A DNA stretch of 64,000 bases, from contig NZ_CACTIA010000005.1 in the NCBI RefSeq assembly GCF_902712915.1, positions 2,578,501-2,642,500 of the forward strand, read 5' to 3'. A program made the translations under genes and the position numbers. Shown in pieces: positions 28,911 through 38,905 of this stretch (position 1 is its first letter; each line of letters begins with the position of its first letter). Source of the DNA: Acidiphilium sp. C61 (GTDB taxonomy: Bacteria; Pseudomonadota; Alphaproteobacteria; Acetobacterales; Acetobacteraceae). A model generated the notes under the pieces. That model was not told the DNA's origin and did not search any database. It saw only the letters and a list, made by a program, of their open reading frames with translations.

Positions 28911-30039
28911 CCCGGGCCTCTATCTCGACGCCAACGCGACCGAGCCGCTCCGCCCCGAAGCCCGCGCGGCAATCCTCGCCGCCCTCGATCTCGACGGCAA
29001 TCCCGCCTCGGTCCATGCCGAGGGCAGGGCGGCGCGCAAATATCTCGAATCCGCCCGCGCCACCCTGGCCGCCCGGCTCGGCGCCCGGCCGGAAAACCTC
29101 GTCTTCTGCGCCGGCGCGACCGAGGCGAACGCGATGGCGATCCACGGCCTCGCCGCCGGCGGCGCCATCGTCATCGGCGCCACCGAGCACGACGCCGTGC
29201 GCGCCGCCGCCCCCAATGCCCGCATCGCCCCGGTCGATGACGCGGGACAGCTCGACCTTGCCGCCTTCGCCGCCCTGCTGGCCGAATGCCGCCCGACCCT
29301 TGCCTGCGTCATGGCGGCGAACAACGAAACCGGCGTGCTGAACGACATCGCCGCCATCGCCGCCCTCTGCGCTGCGTCCGGCACGATGCTGCATGTCGAT
29401 GCCGTGCAGGCCGCCGGCCGCGTTGCCGATCCCGATTATCTCGCCCAGGGTGCCTCCAGCGTCGCCATCTCCGCGCACAAGCTCGGCGGCCCGAAAGGGG
29501 CGGGGGCGCTGCTGCTCGCCCCCGACGCCGCCGCCCGCCTCGTCCCGCTGATCCGCGGCGGCGGCCAGGAACAGGGCCGCCGCGGCGGCACCCACAACCT
29601 GCCCGGCATCGCCGGCTTCGCCGCCGCCCTCGATGCCGTCCATGCCACCGCCGGCTCGACCCCGCGCCTCGCCGCCCTGCGCGATGCGATCGAGGCCGGC
29701 GCGCGCGATTGCGGCGCGCGCATCGCCGGCGCCGGCGCGCCCCGGCTGGCGAACACGACCTGCCTGATCCTGCCCGGCCTTGCCGCCGAAACCCAGGTCA
29801 TCGCGCTCGATCTCGCCGGCATCCGCGTCTCCGCCGGCGCGGCCTGCTCCTCGGGCAAGGTCGCGCGCAGCCACGTCCTGGCCGCGATGGGGCTGGGCGA
29901 TCTCGCGTCCAACGCCATCCGCGTCTCGCTGCCCTGGAACGCGCCGGACGACGCGCCCGCCCGATTCCTCGCCGCATATCGGCGTCTTGCCGACCGCGCC
30001 TTGCGCAAATCCGCGCATGTCTCTACCTCGGCTGCGTGA
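28885..30039 (+). CDS. Cysteine desulfurase (NifS/IscS family)
   Basis: A 384-residue PLP enzyme that takes sulfur from cysteine for Fe-S clusters and thiolated tRNA. Marks: [60 protein letters not shown], the PLP lysine in [16 protein letters not shown] (here [16 protein letters not shown]), and the persulfide cysteine loop [17 protein letters not shown]. The start ATG at 28885 lies inside the cysE tail. It belongs with fdx and mnmA downstream; no iscU, hscA or hscB is in this cluster. Confidence 0.93.
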   Translation: MTRPSPAADPGLYLDANATEPLRPEARAAILAALDLDGNPASVHAEGRAARKYLESARATLAARLGARPENLVFCAGATEANAMAIHGLAAGGAIVIGATEHDAVRAAAPNARIAPVDDAGQLDLAAFAALLAECRPTLACVMAANNETGVLNDIAAIAALCAASGTMLHVDAVQAAGRVADPDYLAQGASSVAISAHKLGGPKGAGALLLAPDAAARLVPLIRGGGQEQGRRGGTHNLPGIAGFAAALDAVHATAGSTPRLAALRDAIEAGARDCGARIAGAGAPRLANTTCLILPGLAAETQVIALDLAGIRVSAGAACSSGKVARSHVLAAMGLGDLASNAIRVSLPWNAPDDAPARFLAAYRRLADRALRKSAHVSTSAA

Positions 30040-30113
30040 ACGGCGCCCGGACGCGCGCCCTCGCACCGCAACCGACTACGCAACGGATAACGCAACGGAT
30101 TCAGGGGTCGCAC

Positions 30114-30446
30114 ATGCCGAACATGACTTTCATCGAGCGCGACGGCACGCGCCGGACGGTGGACGCCCCGTCCGGCCTGTCGGTGCTCGAAATCGCCCAC
30201 AAGCACGGGATCGACATCGAAGGCGCCTGCGAGGGCTCGCTCGCCTGCTCGACCTGCCATGTCATCGTCGAGCCCGACTGGTTCGCGAAGCTCGCCGCCG
30301 CCTCGGAAGACGAGGAAGACATGCTCGACCTCGCCTTCGGCCTTGAAAAGACCTCCCGCCTCGGCTGCCAGATCGTGATGTCCCCGGTGCTGGACGGGCT
30401 CGTCGTGAAGCTGCCCGCCGGCGTGCGGAACGCGCAGGACGGCTGA
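30114..30446 (+). CDS. fdx: 2Fe-2S ferredoxin (adrenodoxin/ISC type)
   Basis: A 110-residue electron carrier for iron-sulfur cluster assembly. The cluster ligands are [10 protein letters not shown] and the distal Cys in RLGCQIV, with the motif [12 protein letters not shown] between them, as in adrenodoxin-type ferredoxins. The start [11 protein letters not shown] is at 30114. Located between the cysteine desulfurase and mnmA, with four bases to mnmA. Confidence 0.94.
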   Translation: MPNMTFIERDGTRRTVDAPSGLSVLEIAHKHGIDIEGACEGSLACSTCHVIVEPDWFAKLAAASEDEEDMLDLAFGLEKTSRLGCQIVMSPVLDGLVVKLPAGVRNAQDG

Positions 30447-30450
30447 GACC

Positions 30451-31488
30451 ATGCGCGTCGTCGTCGCCATGTCCGGCGGGGTGGACAGTTCGGTCGTCGC
30501 CGGGCTGATGCACGAGGCCGGGCACGAGGTGATCGGCGTCACCCTCCAGCTCTACGATCACGGCGCCGCCACCGGCCGCAAGGGCGCGTGCTGCGCCGGG
30601 CAGGACATCCACGACGCCCGCAACGTCGCCGACCGTCTCGGCATCGCCCATTACGTGATCGATGCCGAGGCCGCCTTCCGCGCTGCGGTGATCGGCGATT
30701 TCGCCGATGCCTATGCCGATGGCCGCACCCCGGTCCCCTGCGTGCGCTGCAACCAGCACCTCAAGTTCGGCGACCTGCTCGGCCTCGCCCGCGATCTCGG
30801 CGCCGAGGCGCTGGCCACCGGCCATTATGTCCGCCGCGAGGAGGGCGCCGAGGGCGCCGAGCTGCATCGCGCGGTCGATGCGCGGCGCGACCAGTCCTGG
30901 TTCCTGTTCGCCACCACGCGCGACCAGCTCGCCTTCGCCCGCTTCCCCCTCGGCACCATGCCGGACAAGGACGCCGTCCGCGCCGAGGCCGCGCGGATGC
31001 ACCTGCCCGTCGCCGAAAAGCCGGACAGCCAGGACATCTGCTTCGTCCCCTCCGGCACCTATGCCGACATCGTCGCGAAGCTCCGCCCCGATGCCACCGC
31101 CCCCGGCGAGATCGTCACCGAGGACGGCGCCGTGCTCGACCATCACCAGGGCATCGCCCGCTACACGGTGGGCCAGGCCAAGCGACTGGGCGCCGCCTCC
31201 GGCCATGTCGTCACCAGGATCGACGCCGCCCGCCGCCGCATCGTCGTCGGCCCCCGCGGCGCCGGCGGCCGCGAGGTGCGGATCGCCGAGCCGAACTGGC
31301 TGATCGACCCGCCCGCTGCCCCGTTCCGCGCCAGCGTCAAGCTCCGCGCCGGCGAGACGCCGCACCCCGCCGAGATCGACATCGCCCGCAACCTCGTCAC
31401 CCTCGACATCCCCGCTCTCGCCGCCCCCGGCCAGGCCTGCGTGGTGTATCGCGACACCCGCGTCCTCGGCGGCGGCTTCATCCTGTGA
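30451..31488 (+). CDS. mnmA: tRNA-specific 2-thiouridylase MnmA
   Basis: A 345-residue ATP-pyrophosphatase that thiolates U34 of tRNA-Lys, Glu and Gln. The PP-loop is AMSGGVDSSVVAGL. The two catalytic cysteines lie in TPVPCVRCNQHLKF and KPDSQDICFVPSG. The motif ARYTVGQAKRLGAASG follows. Sulfur comes from the cysteine desulfurase, which matches its placement two genes downstream of it. A T-rich run after a GC stretch near 31515-31530 may terminate the unit. Confidence 0.96.
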   Translation: MRVVVAMSGGVDSSVVAGLMHEAGHEVIGVTLQLYDHGAATGRKGACCAGQDIHDARNVADRLGIAHYVIDAEAAFRAAVIGDFADAYADGRTPVPCVRCNQHLKFGDLLGLARDLGAEALATGHYVRREEGAEGAELHRAVDARRDQSWFLFATTRDQLAFARFPLGTMPDKDAVRAEAARMHLPVAEKPDSQDICFVPSGTYADIVAKLRPDATAPGEIVTEDGAVLDHHQGIARYTVGQAKRLGAASGHVVTRIDAARRRIVVGPRGAGGREVRIAEPNWLIDPPAAPFRASVKLRAGETPHPAEIDIARNLVTLDIPALAAPGQACVVYRDTRVLGGGFIL

Positions 31489-31712
31489 TCCGGTGATCGA
31501 CACCGCCGCCGCAAGCCGGGTTTTTTTCGCACCTCGCCGACAAGTCTGATTGGTTTCGCCGCCGTGGCGGTCTATATCCAGACTGGCGCCCCCCGTCAGC
31601 CTGAAGTCCGGCCGGCCGGAGCCGCTCCCGCGTGCCGGATCTCCCTGCCGCGGGTCGATGCAACCACGCCATGGCACAAGCCATGCACGGCAAGAAAAAA
31701 AGGATTCCACAC

Positions 31713-32024
31713 GTGGCCAACGAAAAATCGCAGAACGTGCAGGATGTGTTCCTCAATCACGTTCGCAAGAGCAAGACCCCGGTCACCGTGTTCCTGGTGA
31801 ACGGCGTGAAGCTGCAGGGCGTCATCACCTGGTTCGACAATTTCTCGGTCCTCCTCCGTCGCGACGGTCATACCCAGCTCGTCTACAAGCACGCGATCTC
31901 GACCGTGATGCCCGGCGCGCCGATCCAGCTCTTCGATGCGACCAAGGCCGAAGGCGCGGCCGGCGGCAGCGGGGCGACTCTCTCCCTCGGCCGTGCCGGC
32001 GATGCCGATCGCGATGCCGAGTAG
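31713..32024 (+). CDS. hfq: RNA chaperone Hfq
   Basis: A 103-residue Sm-like protein that pairs small RNAs with mRNAs. The Sm1 motif is [20 protein letters not shown] and Sm2 is [10 protein letters not shown]. The start is GTG at 31713 ([20 protein letters not shown]), preceded by AAAGGA at good spacing; the longer frame from 31632 has a non-family N-terminus. A Gly/Ala/Asp-rich tail of about 30 residues follows the Sm core. hflX begins six bases later, as in many proteobacteria. Confidence 0.96.
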   Translation: MANEKSQNVQDVFLNHVRKSKTPVTVFLVNGVKLQGVITWFDNFSVLLRRDGHTQLVYKHAISTVMPGAPIQLFDATKAEGAAGGSGATLSLGRAGDADRDAE

Positions 32025-32030
32025 GCCGGA

Positions 32031-33341
32031 TTGACCATACCGACAAAGGCCGCCCCCACCCGCGCCGCCATCCTGCTGCCCTGGGAGCATGGCGGGCGGC
32101 GCAACGGCCCGCGCGAGGCCGAGGCCCGCCTCGCCGAAGCCATCGGCCTCGCCGCCTCGATCGGCCTCGTCATCGCCCATGAGGAAATCGTCCAGCTCCG
32201 CGCCCACCGCCCCGCCACCCTGTTCGGCGAGGGCCAGGTGCAGCGCATCGCCGATTCCATCGCCGAGGCCGAAATCGGCGTCGCGGTGGTCGATTCCACG
32301 CTCAGCCCGGTGCAGCAGCGCAATCTCGAACGCGCCTGGAAATGCAAGGTCATCGACCGCACCGGCCTGATCCTCGACATTTTCGGCGAGCGCGCCCGCA
32401 CCGCCGAGGGCGTGCTGCAGGTCGAGCTCGCGCATCTCGCCTACCAGCGCTCCCGCCTCGTCCGCTCCTGGACCCATCTGGAGCGCCAGCGCGGCGGCTT
32501 CGGCTTCCTCGGCGGCCCCGGCGAAACCCAGATCGAGGCGGACCGCCGCCTGATCACCGACCGTATCGCCCGCCTCCGCCGCGAGCTCGACGAGGTCCGC
32601 CGCACCCGCGCCCTGCACCGCGCCGCGCGCAACCGCGTGCCCTATCCCGTCGTCGCCCTGGTCGGCTACACCAATGCCGGCAAATCGACGCTGTTCAACG
32701 CGCTCACCGGCGCCACCGTCCACGCGCAGGACCAGCTCTTCGCCACCCTCGACCCGACGATGCGCCTCATCGTCCTGCCCTCCGGCCGCCACGCCATCCT
32801 GTCGGACACGGTGGGCTTCATCTCCGACCTGCCGACCGAACTCGTCGCCGCCTTCCGCGCCACGCTCGAAGAGGTCGCCGCCGCCGACATCATCCTCCAT
32901 GTCCGCGACTGCGCCCACCCCGACAGCGCCGCCCAGCGCGCCGACGTGATCTCGGTGCTCGACGGCATGGCCCGTTCCGGCATGATCGACGAGGGCTGGT
33001 CCTCCCGCTGCATCGAGGTGATGAACAAGATCGACCTGCTCGATCCCGCGATTTCGGACCTGCCGGGCCCCGCCGCCATCGCCGTCTCGGCGCTTTCCGG
33101 CGAAAATCTCGAAACCCTGCGCGCCGCGATCGATGCCCGGCTCGCCGGCGCCATGCAGGTCGCGACCTACTGGCTCGCCCATGCCGACGGCGCTGCCCTC
33201 GCCTGGCTCTACCGCCACGGCGAGGTGCTCTCCCGCATGGATGGCGAGGACGCCATCGCCATCGAGGTCCGGCTCCGCCCCGAAGACCGCGCCCGCTTCG
33301 AGCGCGACCACGAGGCCGCGCTGCACGCCCCGACCTCCTGA
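32031..33341 (+). CDS. hflX: GTPase HflX
   Basis: A 436-residue ribosome-associated GTPase, a splitting factor for stalled ribosomes. The N-terminal HflX domain shows [13 protein letters not shown] and [18 protein letters not shown]; the middle [20 protein letters not shown]; the G domain [17 protein letters not shown] (G1), [12 protein letters not shown] (G3) and VMNKIDLLD (G4). The start codon is TTG at 32031, six bases after hfq. The hfq-hflX order is conserved. Confidence 0.95.
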   Translation: MTIPTKAAPTRAAILLPWEHGGRRNGPREAEARLAEAIGLAASIGLVIAHEEIVQLRAHRPATLFGEGQVQRIADSIAEAEIGVAVVDSTLSPVQQRNLERAWKCKVIDRTGLILDIFGERARTAEGVLQVELAHLAYQRSRLVRSWTHLERQRGGFGFLGGPGETQIEADRRLITDRIARLRRELDEVRRTRALHRAARNRVPYPVVALVGYTNAGKSTLFNALTGATVHAQDQLFATLDPTMRLIVLPSGRHAILSDTVGFISDLPTELVAAFRATLEEVAAADIILHVRDCAHPDSAAQRADVISVLDGMARSGMIDEGWSSRCIEVMNKIDLLDPAISDLPGPAAIAVSALSGENLETLRAAIDARLAGAMQVATYWLAHADGAALAWLYRHGEVLSRMDGEDAIAIEVRLRPEDRARFERDHEAALHAPTS

Positions 33342-33389
33342 TCCATCGCCCCGATCCGGCACCCCATCCATCGCCACGGAATCCCGCCC

Positions 33390-34223
33390 ATGATGCCTGA
33401 CAGATCCGACCTTTCCGCCATCGCGGCGCTGCTGCGCGAGGTCGCCGGCAGCATCGTGATGCCGCGCTTCGGCCATATCGGCCCGGCCGATCTGCGCACC
33501 AAATCCGGCCCGCTCGACCCCGTGACCGTGGCCGACGAGGCGGCCGAGCGCGCGCTGACCGAAGGCCTGCGCGCCCTCTTCCCCGATGTCGCGGTGATCG
33601 GCGAGGAATCGGTCGCCGCCGATCCCGCCCTGCTCGGCGCGGTCGCCGGCCCCGCCCCGGTCTTCGTGATCGACCCGATCGACGGCACCCAGAACTACGC
33701 CGCCGGCCTGCCGCTGTTCGGCCTGATGATCGCCCTGGTCGAGGGCAACCAGACCATCGCCGGCCTGATCCACGACCCGCTGCGGGACGATACCATGCTC
33801 GCCACGCGCGGCGCCGGCGCCTTCCTGCTCCGCGGCGCGGCGGAGCGTGCCGAATTCCTGCCTTTGCGCGTCGCCGCCCCGGCGCCGCTCGCGCAGATGA
33901 TCGCCTCGGTCTCCTGGCAATACATGGCGGCGGACGAAAAATCCCGCGTGCTCGCCCGTCTCGACGCAATCGGGCAGACGCCCAACCTGCGCTGCGCCGC
34001 CGCCACCTACCGCGCCATGGCGTCGGGCCACATGCACGCCACGGTCTCCCGCCGCACCCTGCCGTGGGACCATGCCGCCGGCACGCTGATCGTCGAGGAG
34101 GCCGGCGGCCATGTCCGCCGCCCGGATGGCGAGGCCTGGCGCCCCGCCGACATCGATGGCGGCCTCATCGCCGCCGCCGACCGCGACACCTGGCACCGCC
34201 TGCGCGACGCGCTCTACGGCTAG
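33390..34223 (+). CDS. Inositol monophosphatase-family phosphatase (histidinol-phosphatase-like)
   Basis: A 277-residue Mg-dependent phosphatase. Metal-binding motifs: [41 protein letters not shown] and [17 protein letters not shown]. This family includes histidinol-phosphatase HisN, inositol-1-phosphatase and CysQ-type nucleotidases. The sequence alone does not separate these. Starts 48 bases after hflX and converges on mazG with a four-base overlap. Confidence 0.85.
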   Translation: MMPDRSDLSAIAALLREVAGSIVMPRFGHIGPADLRTKSGPLDPVTVADEAAERALTEGLRALFPDVAVIGEESVAADPALLGAVAGPAPVFVIDPIDGTQNYAAGLPLFGLMIALVEGNQTIAGLIHDPLRDDTMLATRGAGAFLLRGAAERAEFLPLRVAAPAPLAQMIASVSWQYMAADEKSRVLARLDAIGQTPNLRCAAATYRAMASGHMHATVSRRTLPWDHAAGTLIVEEAGGHVRRPDGEAWRPADIDGGLIAAADRDTWHRLRDALYG

Positions 34224-35002
34224 CTTTCCAGCTTCACCGCCTGCCAGAGCGCTTCCATCTCGGCGAGCCCGGCCGCTTCCGGCGTGGTCCCGGCGGCGGC
34301 GAGCCTCGCCTCCACCGCGCGGAACCGGCGCTCGAACTTCGCATTCGCCCGCGCCAGCGCCTGCTCGCCATCGCAGCCGAGCTTGCGGGCGAGATTGACC
34401 ATCACGAAGAACATGTCGCCCAGCTCATCCTCGATCCGCGCCGGGTCCGCCCCCGCCAGCTCGGCGCGCAGCTCCGCCGTCTCCTCGTCGAGCTTGTCGA
34501 GAACCGACTCCGCATCCGGCCAGTCGAAACCCACCCGTGCCGCCCGCGCCGCGAGCTTGCGCGCCCGCATCAGCGCCGGCAGCGTGGTGGCGATGCCATC
34601 CAGCACGCCGCTCTCCGCCCGCGCCGCCCGCTCGCGCGCCTTGTCCGCCTCCCAGGCCTGTGTCTGCGCCGCCTGGTCCCGCGCCGCGGCATCGCCGAAC
34701 ACATGCGGATGCCGGCGGATCATCTTCGCGGCAATCCCGGCGGCGACCTCGTCGAAGCCGAACCAGCCGCGCTCCTCCGCCATCCGCGCGTGATACACGA
34801 CCTGGAACAGCAGATCCCCCAGCTCGTCGCGCAGCGCCGCCGGATCGCCTTTTCCGATCGCGTCTGCAACCTCATAGGCCTCTTCGACCGTATAGGGAGC
34901 GATGGTGGCGAAATCCTGCTCGCGATCCCACGGGCATCCGGTCTGCGGATGCCGAAGTGCGGCCATGACGGCGAGGAGGCGGTCGATCGGTCTGTCGGTC
35001 AT
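34220..35002 (-). CDS. mazG: Nucleoside triphosphate pyrophosphohydrolase MazG
   Basis: A 260-residue house-cleaning enzyme that hydrolyses NTPs to NMPs. Two MazG repeats are visible: the first with [23 protein letters not shown] and [20 protein letters not shown], the second with [17 protein letters not shown] and [20 protein letters not shown]. The HPHVFGD motif lies between them. Divergent from msrP with a 99-base gap. Confidence 0.95.
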   Translation of the reverse strand: MTDRPIDRLLAVMAALRHPQTGCPWDREQDFATIAPYTVEEAYEVADAIGKGDPAALRDELGDLLFQVVYHARMAEERGWFGFDEVAAGIAAKMIRRHPHVFGDAAARDQAAQTQAWEADKARERAARAESGVLDGIATTLPALMRARKLAARAARVGFDWPDAESVLDKLDEETAELRAELAGADPARIEDELGDMFFVMVNLARKLGCDGEQALARANAKFERRFRAVEARLAAAGTTPEAAGLAEMEALWQAVKLES

Positions 35003-35101
35003 GCGATCCCGAAGCTGTGATGGGTGATCCCGCCGGGGTCACGGCGGCTTGATGAATGGCCAGCGCGCACCAGAGTAATCTATCGCCCGAGGAGAACAAC
35101 C

Positions 35102-36067
35102 ATGCACGTCATCCGCACACCGGACTGGTCCCTGCCCGAGCGGGATGCAACCCCCCCGCATCTCGCCCTCAACCGCCGCGCCGCCCTCGCCACGCTGGGC
35201 GGCGCCATGCTCGGCTTCGGCCAGATCGGCGCCGCGCTGGCCGATGCGAATGCCAAACCGGGCGATCGCATCGCCGACTACCCGCCCTCCGCCGCCCGCT
35301 TCGACCCCGCGCGCAGCCTTACCCCTCGCCACAATGCCGAGACCTACAACAATTTCTACGAATTCGGTCTGCACAAGGACATCTGGCCCAAGGCCCAGAA
35401 GCTCCCCACCGAGCCCTGGACCATCCGCATCGACGGCATGGTGGAAAAGCCCTTCACCATCTCCTTCGACGACCTGATGAAGAAGGTCAGCACCGAAACC
35501 CGAATCTACCGCCATCGCTGTGTCGAGGCCTGGTCCCTCGTCGTCCCCTGGGAAGGCTTTCCGCTCGCCGAGCTGGTCAAGCTGGCGAAGCCGCTCTCGG
35601 GGGCGAAATATCTCCGCTTCACCTCGCTCGCCGATCCCAAGGTGATGCCGGGCCTGTCGATCCCCTTCTTCCCCTGGCCCTATCACGAGGGCCTGACCAT
35701 GGCGGAGGCGATGAACGAGCTCGCCTTCGTCGGCACCGGCATGTACGGCGCGAAGATGCCCAAGCAGGACGGTGCGCCGATCCGCGTCGTGCTGCCCTGG
35801 AAATACGGCTTCAAGTCGGCGAAATCCCTGGTCCGCATCGAATTCACCAGGGAGCGACCGGTCACCTTCTGGGAAAAGACCAGCCCGGACATGTATGGCT
35901 TCTGGGCCAATGTGAACCCGAACTACCCCACCCTGCGCTGGAGCCAGGCGCGCGAGCGCGTCATCGGCACCGGCGATGTGGTGCCGACGCAAATTTACAA
36001 CGGCTACGGCAAATGGGTCGCCCCGCTCTATGCCGGCATGAAGCAGGACAAGAAACTGTTCATGTAA
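35102..36067 (+). CDS. msrP: Protein-methionine-sulfoxide reductase catalytic subunit MsrP
   Basis: A 321-residue periplasmic molybdopterin enzyme (YedY) that repairs oxidised methionines. A twin-arginine signal (LNRRAALATLGGAMLGFGQI) ends near residue 48. The Mo-coordinating cysteine is in RIYRHRCVEAWSLVVPWEGF. Further marks: YNNFYEFGLHKDIWPKAQ and PWKYGFKSAKSLVRIEF. GAGGAGA precedes the ATG at 35102. The haem-b membrane partner MsrQ, normally next, is missing here; the following gene is a convergent Nudix hydrolase that overlaps the msrP end by eight bases. Confidence 0.95.
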   Translation: MHVIRTPDWSLPERDATPPHLALNRRAALATLGGAMLGFGQIGAALADANAKPGDRIADYPPSAARFDPARSLTPRHNAETYNNFYEFGLHKDIWPKAQKLPTEPWTIRIDGMVEKPFTISFDDLMKKVSTETRIYRHRCVEAWSLVVPWEGFPLAELVKLAKPLSGAKYLRFTSLADPKVMPGLSIPFFPWPYHEGLTMAEAMNELAFVGTGMYGAKMPKQDGAPIRVVLPWKYGFKSAKSLVRIEFTRERPVTFWEKTSPDMYGFWANVNPNYPTLRWSQARERVIGTGDVVPTQIYNGYGKWVAPLYAGMKQDKKLFM

Positions 36068-36494
36068 CGCCCAGCAGCCGGCGGGCGATGCCGATCACCC
36101 GCCGCGCCTCGCTCCACAATTCGTAGCGGTCGAATTCCGCCGCCCTGGCCCAGGCGATGTCGGTCACGTCATCGCCCGCCACCGCCTCGCCGCCCTGATA
36201 CAGCCCGGCGAAATCGAGGATGGTGTAATGGAACTCGATGCGCTGGGCCGCATCGCGATGGATCGAATCGACATGCGCCGCCAGCACGAGCGGCCCGGCT
36301 TCGAGCCCGGTCTCCTCGCGCAATTCCCGCCGCGCCGCCGCCTCCGCCGTCTCGCCCAGCTCCTGCCCGCCGCCCGGCAGACTCCAGGCCCCGAGTGCCG
36401 GCTTGCGGCCGCGGCGGATCAGCAGCACCTCGTCGCCGCGCAGCAGCACCACCCCGATGCCGACGCGCGGCGCCTCCGGATAGGCCCGGCTCAT
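36060..36494 (-). CDS. Nudix hydrolase
   Basis: A 144-residue Nudix-fold pyrophosphatase. The Nudix box is complete: GGGQELGETAEAAARREL followed by REETG. It starts RVGIGVVLLRGDEVLLIRRG. The pattern resembles ADP-ribose or 8-oxo-dGTP pyrophosphatases; the exact substrate is not readable. It overlaps the end of recG by four bases and the end of msrP (convergent) by eight. Confidence 0.9.
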   Translation of the reverse strand: MSRAYPEAPRVGIGVVLLRGDEVLLIRRGRKPALGAWSLPGGGQELGETAEAAARRELREETGLEAGPLVLAAHVDSIHRDAAQRIEFHYTILDFAGLYQGGEAVAGDDVTDIAWARAAEFDRYELWSEARRVIGIARRLLGVT

Positions 36495-38554
36495 CCGGCC
36501 ACCAGCGCGCGGATCGCGCGGTCCTGCTCGAACAGGTGCAGCAGCACCCGCGCCGCCCGCCCGCGCGGGGATTCGAGCTGCGGGTCGGTGTCGAGCAGCA
36601 GGATCGCGTCTTTCTGCGCCATCGCAATCAGGTCCTCGTCACGTTCGGCGTCCGCCAGAAGGTAGCCGGGCAGGCCGGACTGTTTCGCCCCCAATATGTC
36701 ACCGCCGCCGCGCAGCCGGAAATCCTCGTCGGCGATGCGGAACCCGTCCTCCGTCTCCCGCAGGATCGCGAGCCGCCGCCGCGCCGCCTGGCTCGGCTCG
36801 TCGCCATGCAGCAGCAGGCAGAAACTCGCCGCCGCCCCGCGCCCGACCCGCCCGCGCAGCTGGTGCAGCTGCGCCAGCCCGAACCGGTCCGCATGCTCGA
36901 TCACCATCACGTTCGCCTCCGGCACGTCCACCCCCACCTCGATCACCGTGGTCGAGACCAGGATATCCGCCTCGCCGCGGGCGAAGCGCTCCAGCGCCGC
37001 CGCCCGGATCTCGATCGGCTGGCGCCCATGCGCCAGCACCACCCGCGCGCCGAACCGCTCGGCGAGTGCGGCGAACCGCGCCTCGGCGGCGGCGATGTCC
37101 ATCGCCTCGCTCTCGGCCACCAGCGGACACACCCAATAGACCCGCCCGCCCTGGCGGATCATCCGCGCCACCGCGGCGACGATCTCCTCCATCCGCCCCG
37201 CCGGGTGCAGCGTGGTGCGGATCGGCTTGCGCCCGGCCGGCTTGGCGAGAATCCGGCTCACGCTCATCTCCCCCCAATGCGAGAGCAGCAGCGTGCGCGG
37301 GATCGGCGTCGCCGTCATCACCAGCATGTCCGTCGCCCGCCCCTTGGCGCCGAGGGCGAATCGCTGCTCGACGCCGAACCGGTGCTGCTCGTCGATCACC
37401 GCGAGGCCGAGATCGTGGAACGCGACACTCTTCTGGAAGATCGCATGGGTGCCGACCACGATCGGGATCGACCCGTCGGCGAGTCCGGCCAGCACGCGCC
37501 GCCGCTCCGCCATCCGCAGCGAGCCGGTCAGCAGCGCGACCGGCACGGGGCAGAGTTTCTCCAGCGTCGCGAGATGCTGGCGGGCCAGCAATTCGGTGGG
37601 GGCGAGCAGGGCGGCCTGCGCCCCGGCCTCGACCACGCGCAGCATCGCCAGCGTCGCCACCAGCGTCTTCCCCGCGCCGACATCGCCCTGCAACAGCCGC
37701 AGCATCCGGTGCGGTGACGCGAGATCGGCGTCGATCTCGGCGAGCGCCTCGTCCTGTGCCGCGGTCGGCGCGAAGCCGAACCGCGCCAGCGCCGCCGCCC
37801 GCAGCCGCCCATCCCCGGCAAAGGCGCGCCCCGTCCGCCGCCGCCGCCGCGCGCGGATCAGCGCGAAGGCGAGCTGCCGCGCCAGCAATTCGTCATAGGC
37901 GAGCCGCCGCGCCGGGCCATCGCCCGGCATCGATTCGGGCGCGTGCAGCGCCCGCAGCGCGGCGGCGAATCCCGGCCAGCCCTGCTTCTTCAGCACGGAA
38001 GGCATCTGCCATTCCGGCAGCTCCGGCAGACGGGCGAGGGCGCCGTCCACCGCCCGCGCCATCAGCCGCGCCGAAAGCCCCGCCGTCAGCCCCCGCACCG
38101 GCTCGATCGCCGGCAGCCGCGCCGCGTCCTCCGCCGCCAGCACGTAATCGGGATGGGGCAGGGTAGGGCGGTCGGCGAACCGCTCGACCTTGCCCGACAG
38201 CAGCAGTTTCGCCCCCAGCGGAAACTGCCGCAGCCGCCCGGGATGGAACAGCACCACCTCGCCGAAGCCGCTGGCGTCGCGAATCACCACCCGGTGCGGC
38301 TGCCCCCGCCGCGCCGGCGCCTCGTGCCGCACCACCTCGACCATCACCGTCGCAACCATCCCCGGCTCCGCCTCGGCCAGCGTCGAAAACCGCGAGCGGT
38401 CGATGAAATGCAGCGGCAGGTGAAACAGCAGGTCGCCCACGCGTGGCCCGCCCACCGCGCGCGCGATCAGCGCCGCGAGTTTCGGGCCGACGCCCGGCAG
38501 GCTGGCAAGCTCGGCCCGGAACGGCGCCAGCGACTCGGAGATGTTGGTGGTCAC
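36491..38554 (-). CDS. recG: ATP-dependent DNA helicase RecG
   Basis: A 687-residue branch-migration helicase for stalled forks and recombination. The N-terminal wedge OB-fold domain (LPGVGPKLAALIARA, LLFHLPLHFIDRSRF) precedes the helicase: Walker A LLQGDVGAGKTLVATLAML, DEQHRFGVEQR, MTATPIPRTLLLS, and ADILVSTTVIEVGVDVPEAN with LHQLRGRVGRG. The start is GTG at 38554; an upstream frame to 38842 overlaps sdhE antisense. Divergent from sdhE by 42 bases. Confidence 0.96.
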   Translation of the reverse strand: MTTNISESLAPFRAELASLPGVGPKLAALIARAVGGPRVGDLLFHLPLHFIDRSRFSTLAEAEPGMVATVMVEVVRHEAPARRGQPHRVVIRDASGFGEVVLFHPGRLRQFPLGAKLLLSGKVERFADRPTLPHPDYVLAAEDAARLPAIEPVRGLTAGLSARLMARAVDGALARLPELPEWQMPSVLKKQGWPGFAAALRALHAPESMPGDGPARRLAYDELLARQLAFALIRARRRRRTGRAFAGDGRLRAAALARFGFAPTAAQDEALAEIDADLASPHRMLRLLQGDVGAGKTLVATLAMLRVVEAGAQAALLAPTELLARQHLATLEKLCPVPVALLTGSLRMAERRRVLAGLADGSIPIVVGTHAIFQKSVAFHDLGLAVIDEQHRFGVEQRFALGAKGRATDMLVMTATPIPRTLLLSHWGEMSVSRILAKPAGRKPIRTTLHPAGRMEEIVAAVARMIRQGGRVYWVCPLVAESEAMDIAAAEARFAALAERFGARVVLAHGRQPIEIRAAALERFARGEADILVSTTVIEVGVDVPEANVMVIEHADRFGLAQLHQLRGRVGRGAAASFCLLLHGDEPSQAARRRLAILRETEDGFRIADEDFRLRGGGDILGAKQSGLPGYLLADAERDEDLIAMAQKDAILLLDTDPQLESPRGRAARVLLHLFEQDRAIRALVAG

Positions 38555-38596
38555 GGGCTGACAGTGGCGGAGCACTCCACTATATCGCAACCCATC

Positions 38597-38905
38597 ATGA
38601 CCGATGTATCGACCGAGGCGCTCGCGCAGCGCCGCCGCCGGCTGCTCTACCGGGCCACCCATCGCGGCACCTATGAAAACGACCTGATGATCGGCGGTTT
38701 CGCCCGCAAATATATCGACGCGATGGACGATGCCGCGCTCGACGCGCTGGAGGCGGTGATGGAACACCCCGACGCCGAGCTGGCGGACTGGCTGACCGGC
38801 CGCAAGCCGGTCCCGCCCGAAGCCGATTCGGACATGTTCCACCGCATCCGCGACGAGGCGGCGGAAATCGCGCAGGGCGAGTTCGGCGCCAAGCGCGGGC
38901 GATGA
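38597..38905 (+). CDS. sdhE: Succinate dehydrogenase flavinylation factor SdhE
   Basis: A 102-residue DUF339 protein that helps attach FAD to SdhA. The RGxxE motif lies in ATHRGTYENDLMIGGFA, preceded by RRRRLLYRA and followed by LEAVMEHPDAELADWLTG. Overlaps mfd by four bases (ATGA), a typical recG-sdhE-mfd alphaproteobacterial neighbourhood. Confidence 0.94.
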   Translation: MTDVSTEALAQRRRRLLYRATHRGTYENDLMIGGFARKYIDAMDDAALDALEAVMEHPDAELADWLTGRKPVPPEADSDMFHRIRDEAAEIAQGEFGAKRGR

